From the NCBI RefSeq assembly GCF_011761495.1, contig NZ_JAASRU010000010.1, positions 1-64,000 on the forward strand: a DNA stretch of 64,000 nucleotides, in the 5' to 3' direction. This document shows positions 60,434-64,000 of this stretch, piece by piece. A program made the translations under genes and the position numbers. This DNA comes from Alkalibacillus almallahensis. Lineage in GTDB: Bacteria; Bacillota; Bacilli; Bacillales; Alkalibacillaceae. The first letter of the stretch is position 1; every line of letters begins with the position of its first letter. The notes beneath the pieces were generated by a model. It did not search any database, had not been told where the DNA came from, and was given only the letters and a program-made list of their open reading frames with translations.

Positions 60434-60631
60434 CTAATCTGTAATGATGTTTTTTACTCGCCCGACTTGGCCGTCTTCTAAACGAACTTTTATCCCGTGT
60501 GGATGGGATGCTGATTTAGTTAACAAATCTTTGACTGTTCCGCGAGTCAATTTGCCTGATCGCTGGTCTTGTTTCAAAACGATATCGACCGTAGTTCCTG
60601 GTTTAATCGCTTCACGTTTTTGTCCACTCAT
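60434..60631 (-). CDS. YwbE-family protein
   Basis: 65 residues: REAIKPGTTVDIVLKQDQRSGKLT, RGTVKDLLTKSASHPHGIKVRLEDGQVGRVKNII. This is the full length and sequence pattern of YwbE (DUF2196), a small KOW/SH3-like barrel of unknown function. GAGGAGGTG before ATG 60631 is a strong signal. It lies upstream of lcfB, but lcfB has its own promoter that starts within or near its 3' end. Confidence 0.88.
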   Translation of the reverse strand: MSGQKREAIKPGTTVDIVLKQDQRSGKLTRGTVKDLLTKSASHPHGIKVRLEDGQVGRVKNIITD

Positions 60632-60652
60632 CGTAACACCTCCTCCTCAACA

Positions 60653-60757
60653 AGATTGTTAGATAATCTTGCAACTTTGTTTAACAATCTCAGAACTTTG
60701 TTTAACAATCTATCATAAATGTTAAACAATATCGATCATTTGTTAAATAAAAGAGTA
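60653..60757. repeat. Array of TTGTTTAACAAT palindromes, left of the cupin gene
   Basis: Four to five units: AAGATTGTTAGATAATCTT, ACTTTGTTTAACAATCT (twice, 22 bases apart), GTTAAACAAT and TTGTTAAATAA. They fill the spacer between ywbE and the cupin gene. Sister array at 61474-61592. Confidence 0.7.
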
Positions 60758-60893
60758 ACTTTGTCACATAACATTCTTCTCCTCGCCAAATTACCACTGC
60801 TACACTCGCCTATTCTCTCCAATTTCTATCCCTTTCGCCAAGACATGTGCATAGGTTAAACAAGAGACGATCTAGAAAGGAGTTTAGCATAAT

Positions 60894-61451
60894 ATGTATT
60901 TTGACCCGAATTATTATGATTTTCGATTCAACCAGCAAGACTGGGGTGGTCCAAACCAGCCTGGTTGGAGTGGCCCGAATCAACCAGGTTGGGGTCCGCC
61001 GGGTTGGAATGGTCAACCAGGCGGAGGTTGGCAACCGCCACAAGACCGTGTTGATTACGGACCAAATCCATATGTCGTCAATATAGAACGCGCGACAATG
61101 ATGAATCCTTATTACCGCCGAGCGCTATGGACGGGTGAGTATCTGCAATTGACCCTAATGAGCATTGCTCCAGGGGATGATATTGGCTTAGAACGACACC
61201 AAAACCATGACCAATTTATTCGAATTGAAGGTGGACGCGGCCTAGTTCAAATGGGCGACCGCCGAGACCGACCGAATTTCGAACGCGAAGTACGTGACAA
61301 TGATGCCATTTTTATTCCGGCTGGCAAATGGCATAACTTAACAAATATCGGGCGTTCACCACTTAAATTGTATTCGATTTATGCTCCACCTGAACACCCA
61401 CGTGGCACCGTTCATGAGACCAAACAAGACGCTTCTCATAATCAATATTAA
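60894..61451 (+). CDS. Cupin protein with Gly-Pro-Trp repeat head
   Basis: 185 residues. The first 50 are low-complexity and repeat GGPNQPGW, SGPNQPGW, GPPGW, NGQPGGGW; from about 58 a cupin domain follows: RRALWTGEYLQLTLMSIAPGDDIGLERHQNHDQFIRIEGGRGLVQMG, then FIPAGKWHNLTNIGRSPLKLYSIYAPPEHPRGTVH. H-x-x-x-D-Q-F and PAGKWHN hold the metal ligands. Related Bacillus and Clostridium proteins have other Tyr/Pro-rich heads and seem linked to spores, which I infer from memory only. GAAAGGAG precedes the ATG. Palindrome arrays flank the gene on both sides. Confidence 0.85.
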   Translation: MYFDPNYYDFRFNQQDWGGPNQPGWSGPNQPGWGPPGWNGQPGGGWQPPQDRVDYGPNPYVVNIERATMMNPYYRRALWTGEYLQLTLMSIAPGDDIGLERHQNHDQFIRIEGGRGLVQMGDRRDRPNFEREVRDNDAIFIPAGKWHNLTNIGRSPLKLYSIYAPPEHPRGTVHETKQDASHNQY

Positions 61452-61473
61452 AACAAATTAGATGTTGTTTTTG

Positions 61474-61592
61474 AACATTGTTAAACAATCTTCTTATATT
61501 ATTTAACAATGTTAATCAGTTATTTCACAAAGTAGTGAGATTGTTTAACAATCTCGCTACTTTGTTTTACAATTCCCGCAGATTGTCTAACA
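61474..61592. repeat. Array of TTGTTTAACAAT palindromes, right of the cupin gene
   Basis: At least four units, among them a 37-base palindrome at 61528-61564 with 17 of 18 positions matching around a central T and TTGTTTAACAA at its heart. Others: ACATTGTTAAACAAT, TTTAACAATGTTAA and AGATTGTCTAACAATCC. Confidence 0.7.
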
Positions 61593-61609
61593 ATCCTTGT
61601 GATATATTA

Positions 61610-61638
61610 AACCCCGCCAACTAGCTGGCGGGGTTTTT
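61610..61638. terminator. Terminator between the cupin gene and lplJ
   Basis: AACCCCGCCA (61610-61619) with TGGCGGGGTT (61626-61635), loop of 6, T5 on the plus strand; a TTTAAT tail on the minus strand lets it serve both convergent genes. Confidence 0.85.
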
Positions 61639-61652
61639 CCTACCATTTAATC

Positions 61653-62660
61653 TTAATAAACTAATGCCATGAACTCTTCGTCTGGAATTTTACCTAAATA
61701 ATGCTGAACATCGATATCACGTAACGCTTCTTCAATCGCTTCGCGGTCATAGCGAACACCTTTAAGCGCATCTTCCACGTCACTCACTTCACCAATTCCA
61801 AAGAAGTCACCGAAGATATTCACATCTTGAATAACGCCTTTCTTCACGTCTAGACGCACGTCATATGAGCCGACGCCTTCTACACGCTTCGTATGCTGGA
61901 TGTTAAATGCAGGTGATTTTCCGTAATTCCAGTCCCAACGCTGATAACGCGCTTCTGAAATCTCACGGATCTTAGCCCAGTCATCTTCTGTCAACTTATA
62001 CTCTGGTACATCGTTTAAATCATCAACATCAAAGATATACTTTAATAGCAATTGTCTAAAGTCTTCAAGCGTGATATCGTCCTCAAGAAATTCCGAAATA
62101 TTCGCCACACGACTACGGATCGACTTAATTCCTTTAGAACGGATTTTCTCGGACTTCACGCGTAATGAACGAACCACTTTTTCAATTTCGGAGTCAAATA
62201 AGAGCGTTCCATGGCTAAACATGCGCCCTTTCGTCGTAAACTGCGCGTTACCCGAAATTTTCCGTCCATCTACCGTAATATCATTACGACCGGACAATTC
62301 GGCATTAACGCCAAGCTGTTGAAGCGCGTCCACTACTGGCTGAGTAAACTTCTTGAAGTTTGTAAAATTATCGCCTTCGTCTTTTGCTAAGAAGCTAAAA
62401 CTTATGTTTCCTAAATCATGATAAACCGCGCCACCCCCTGATAGGCGACGGACGACTGTAATATCATGCTCGTCGACGAAATCAGTGTTAATTTCCTCGA
62501 TTGTGTTTTGGTTTTTACCAATAATAATCGACGGACTATTCGTGTAAAACAGTAAGTATTGTTGATCATCATCAATGTTCAAATGTTTTAGGGCATACTC
62601 TTCAATCGCTAAATTCAAATATGGATCGTTATTACCTTGGTTATCGATAAAATATAACAT
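61653..62660 (-). CDS. lplJ: Lipoate-protein ligase LplJ
   Basis: 335 residues. IIIGKNQNTIEEINTDFVDEHDITVVRRLSGGGAVYHDLGNISFSF (lipoate-binding R-R-x-S-G-G-G-A-V-Y-H-D), DITVDGRKISGNAQ with the catalytic Lys, and the small accessory domain at the end. LplJ attaches free lipoate to GcvH and the E2 subunits in two ATP-using steps. Position next to yhfI and lcfB equals Bacillus subtilis yhfJ. GGGAG before ATG 62660. Confidence 0.94.
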   Translation of the reverse strand: MLYFIDNQGNNDPYLNLAIEEYALKHLNIDDDQQYLLFYTNSPSIIIGKNQNTIEEINTDFVDEHDITVVRRLSGGGAVYHDLGNISFSFLAKDEGDNFTNFKKFTQPVVDALQQLGVNAELSGRNDITVDGRKISGNAQFTTKGRMFSHGTLLFDSEIEKVVRSLRVKSEKIRSKGIKSIRSRVANISEFLEDDITLEDFRQLLLKYIFDVDDLNDVPEYKLTEDDWAKIREISEARYQRWDWNYGKSPAFNIQHTKRVEGVGSYDVRLDVKKGVIQDVNIFGDFFGIGEVSDVEDALKGVRYDREAIEEALRDIDVQHYLGKIPDEEFMALVY

Positions 62661-62711
62661 GGTGAAGCTCCCTTCATTTTATATATCTATTAAAAGTATA
62701 AGCAAATTCGC

Positions 62712-63449
62712 CTATCTTCGCAAATTAAAACTTAACCCTTCACGTGCTAACTCGACCTCGCCGCTGTAAACCGCATTAGCTTCACTTACCAAGTCCGCTA
62801 ACTGCCCGAAATGGGGTAAATGGGTCAGCCAAAGTCTTTCCACACCTGCATCTTCAGCTAATCTACCACATTCCGTACTCGTCATATGGCCTGGGCCACT
62901 TCCATCCATTCCATCGTAAAAACTGCTTTCCGCAATCAACAAGTCAGCGTCTTTCGCAAAGCCAGTTAACTCAGGGAAAAAAGCTGTGTCAGCCGTATAG
63001 ACAACCGTTGTTTCACCATCTGTCACGCGCATAGCATAACACGTTTTAGGATGCTTTGTTTTCATAAACTTAAAGGTGAACGGCCCGAGATGTAATGGTT
63101 TATCGGGGTCATATCCACGCCCAGCTGTCGCCACATGATCCAACACATCGAAATCTGTATCACCATCTGCTGCAGCATAGATTGGCACGCGGCCATTCAA
63201 TGTTCCAATCTGTTCATTAACGAGACAGGCATACTGGAATGGACCAATGTCTGCCACATGATCATGGTGGAAATGTGATATAACAATCGCATCTATTTCA
63301 TTTACTGTTATATACTGTTGCAGTCGTGACAACGCACCACTTCCCATATCGATGATAACTGAAAAACCGTCTTTTTCAACTAAATAGCATGATGTCGCAC
63401 TTTCCGCCTCAGGATAGGCTCCCCAAGTGCCAATGGCTGTCCACTTCAT
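62712..63449 (-). CDS. yhfI: MBL-fold hydrolase YhfI
   Basis: 245 residues. The metal motif SHFHHDHVADIGP has H59, H61, D63 and H64; further ligands are in KTKHPKTCY (about His 133), YTADTAF and the C-terminal LTHLPHF. It looks like RNase Z-sized beta-lactamase fold proteins (MBL, ElaC-like small branch) and matches Bacillus YhfI by neighbourhood with lplJ. Substrate unknown. AGGAGG at the right distance before ATG 63449. Confidence 0.9.
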   Translation of the reverse strand: MKWTAIGTWGAYPEAESATSCYLVEKDGFSVIIDMGSGALSRLQQYITVNEIDAIVISHFHHDHVADIGPFQYACLVNEQIGTLNGRVPIYAAADGDTDFDVLDHVATAGRGYDPDKPLHLGPFTFKFMKTKHPKTCYAMRVTDGETTVVYTADTAFFPELTGFAKDADLLIAESSFYDGMDGSGPGHMTSTECGRLAEDAGVERLWLTHLPHFGQLADLVSEANAVYSGEVELAREGLSFNLRR

Positions 63450-63572
63450 ATAGGTATTTCCTCCTATTTTTAGTTATATAACAGATATACGGTTCACAAA
63501 TCTGTATTAATACAGTATAGTATGAGTATAAAGAAATTGTCTAAAAACTCAAAATCTTGAGGAGGTCATTTC

Positions 63573-63701
63573 ATGTTAATGTCACCTGTCCAATTTTTCC
63601 GTAACCTACCGAAAAAGCAATGTACTGTCTGTAATAAGGACATGAACGAACAGGCTGATTGCTACACAAACAAATGTGAGAAATGTGACCCGATTTCATA
63701 A
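63573..63701 (+). CDS. yhfH: YhfH-family small zinc-finger protein
   Basis: 42 residues: MLMSPVQFFRNLPKKQCTVC, NKDMNEQADCYTNKCEKCDP. Five cysteines (17, 20, 30, 35, 38), four of which should bind Zn2+. It has the pattern of Bacillus YhfH (about 46 residues, starts VVEFFRNLPPKTC) and the same divergent place beside yhfI. GAGGAGGTC is 5 bases before the ATG. Function unknown. Too short for usual gene finders. Confidence 0.88.
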   Translation: MLMSPVQFFRNLPKKQCTVCNKDMNEQADCYTNKCEKCDPIS

Positions 63702-63722
63702 GCCAACTGCAACCATCTATTA

Positions 63723-63758
63723 AAAAAGTGCTCTAATTCACGTTAGAGCACTTTTTTA
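63723..63758. terminator. Bidirectional terminator after yhfH
   Basis: AAAAAAGTGCTCTAA (63723-63737) pairs with TTAGAGCACTTTTTT (63744-63758), giving T6 on both strands. Confidence 0.9.
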
Positions 63759-63784
63759 TGTGTTATAAAGGGCCTACGCTTAAC

Positions 63785-63925
63785 TTTTGAAATAAATGCC
63801 TCTATTTATTTCAAAAATCAAGCCAGTAATTAAATAACTTCATGAAGTTATTTAATTACTTATCAGTTATCTCATAAATCAGTTGAATTATTTAATAAAT
63901 TCAAGGAATTATCTAATAAATTAAC
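63785..63925. repeat. Array of AT-rich palindromes at right end
   Basis: Units: a 13-bp stem (63785-63797 with 63804-63816), a perfect 36-base palindrome (63825-63860, core AACTTCATGAAGTT), TTATCTCATAAAT, GAATTATTTAATAAATTC and GAATTATCTAATAAATT. The TTATCTCATAAAT unit also occurs in the array at 45535-45593. Confidence 0.75.
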
Positions 63926-63932
63926 AAGCCAA

Positions 63933-64000
63933 GCTAGGATTCGAGTGTTTCGATTGTTTTAACTGTACGAATCGCTTGGTCCATACAATCAGGTAATCCT
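63933..64000 (-). CDS. Partial gene, C-terminus only
   Basis: The minus strand at the window edge is open for 21 codons, ending GLPDCMDQAIRTVKTIETLE, Ser and TAG at 63933. The composition is protein-like and soluble. The rest lies outside the window, so the product cannot be named. Confidence 0.5.

Noticed and set aside
60653-61592. Repeats around the cupin gene as a CRISPR array
   Set aside because: Units vary in sequence and spacing, are palindromic themselves, and no cas gene is in the window.
1-64000. Prophage, integrative element or defence island
   Set aside because: No integrase, terminase, capsid, transposase, restriction or Cas-type gene was found; the TA remnants alone do not define such an island.
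1-64000. tRNA or rRNA genes
   Set aside because: No cloverleaf with a GGTTCGA-type T arm and CCA-side stem was spotted, and no rRNA-like segment is present.

Overview
The window is a 64-kb piece of a low-GC Gram-positive chromosome, almost certainly from a Bacillaceae species. The support is: consensus AGGAGG-type ribosome binding sites with many GTG and TTG starts, a ComK competence factor, CsoR-CopA copper control, a FadR-controlled lcfB gene, and a Bacillus-like yhfH / yhfI / lplJ / lcfB neighbourhood at the right end. No rRNA, tRNA, CRISPR array, prophage or transposase was found, so the species cannot be named; a halophilic or alkaliphilic bacillus is a guess.

Layout. (1) About 0-15 kb is an accessory region read mostly from the minus strand: two MFS exporters, GNAT acetyltransferases, a Nudix hydrolase, small lipoproteins and membrane proteins, an MDR reductase, a MazE antitoxin with a wrecked mazF, and MarR and DUF3147 genes. 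(2) About 15.2-19.1 kb is a plus-strand unit that I recognise as the haem-responsive HssR-HssS two-component system with the HrtB-HrtA haem efflux ABC transporter. (3) At 19.2-19.6 kb lies a candidate type I toxin-antitoxin locus: a 54-residue membrane peptide on the minus strand and a convergent antisense RNA of about 165 nt, each with its own promoter and terminator, plus repeats and 5'-3' complementarity typical of such RNAs. (4) About 19.9-39.8 kb holds many tiny membrane proteins and stand-alone enzymes (LD-carboxypeptidase, VOC, NIPSNAP, DUF2268 metalloprotease, HIT, DUF5694, isochorismatase-like, C45-like, HAD, methyltransferase) and a run of GNAT genes. (5) About 40-48.8 kb holds DinB-like, TetR with a drug exporter, comK, an M20 amidohydrolase, and the trx-like / csoR / copA copper operon. 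(6) About 48.9-53.7 kb is another set of small membrane proteins with a ResA-like thioredoxin. (7) About 53.9-58.6 kb is a three-gene ABC importer (PF04392 type), downstream of which a Ktr-type potassium channel gene sits between two direct copies of the 3' end of the ATPase gene. (8) About 58.7-64 kb is core-like: lcfB, ywbE, a cupin, lplJ, yhfI and yhfH, with unusual arrays of short palindromes in the spacers.

The accessory part carries many damaged genes: a GNAT gene with an in-frame stop, a GNAT 5' fragment, a truncated mazF, an S41 peptidase tail, a headless MDR gene and several one-base frameshifts. Some one-base lesions lie at homopolymers and could be assembly errors. The type I toxin-antitoxin candidate, the potassium channel duplication and the palindrome arrays are the most rewarding places to look further.
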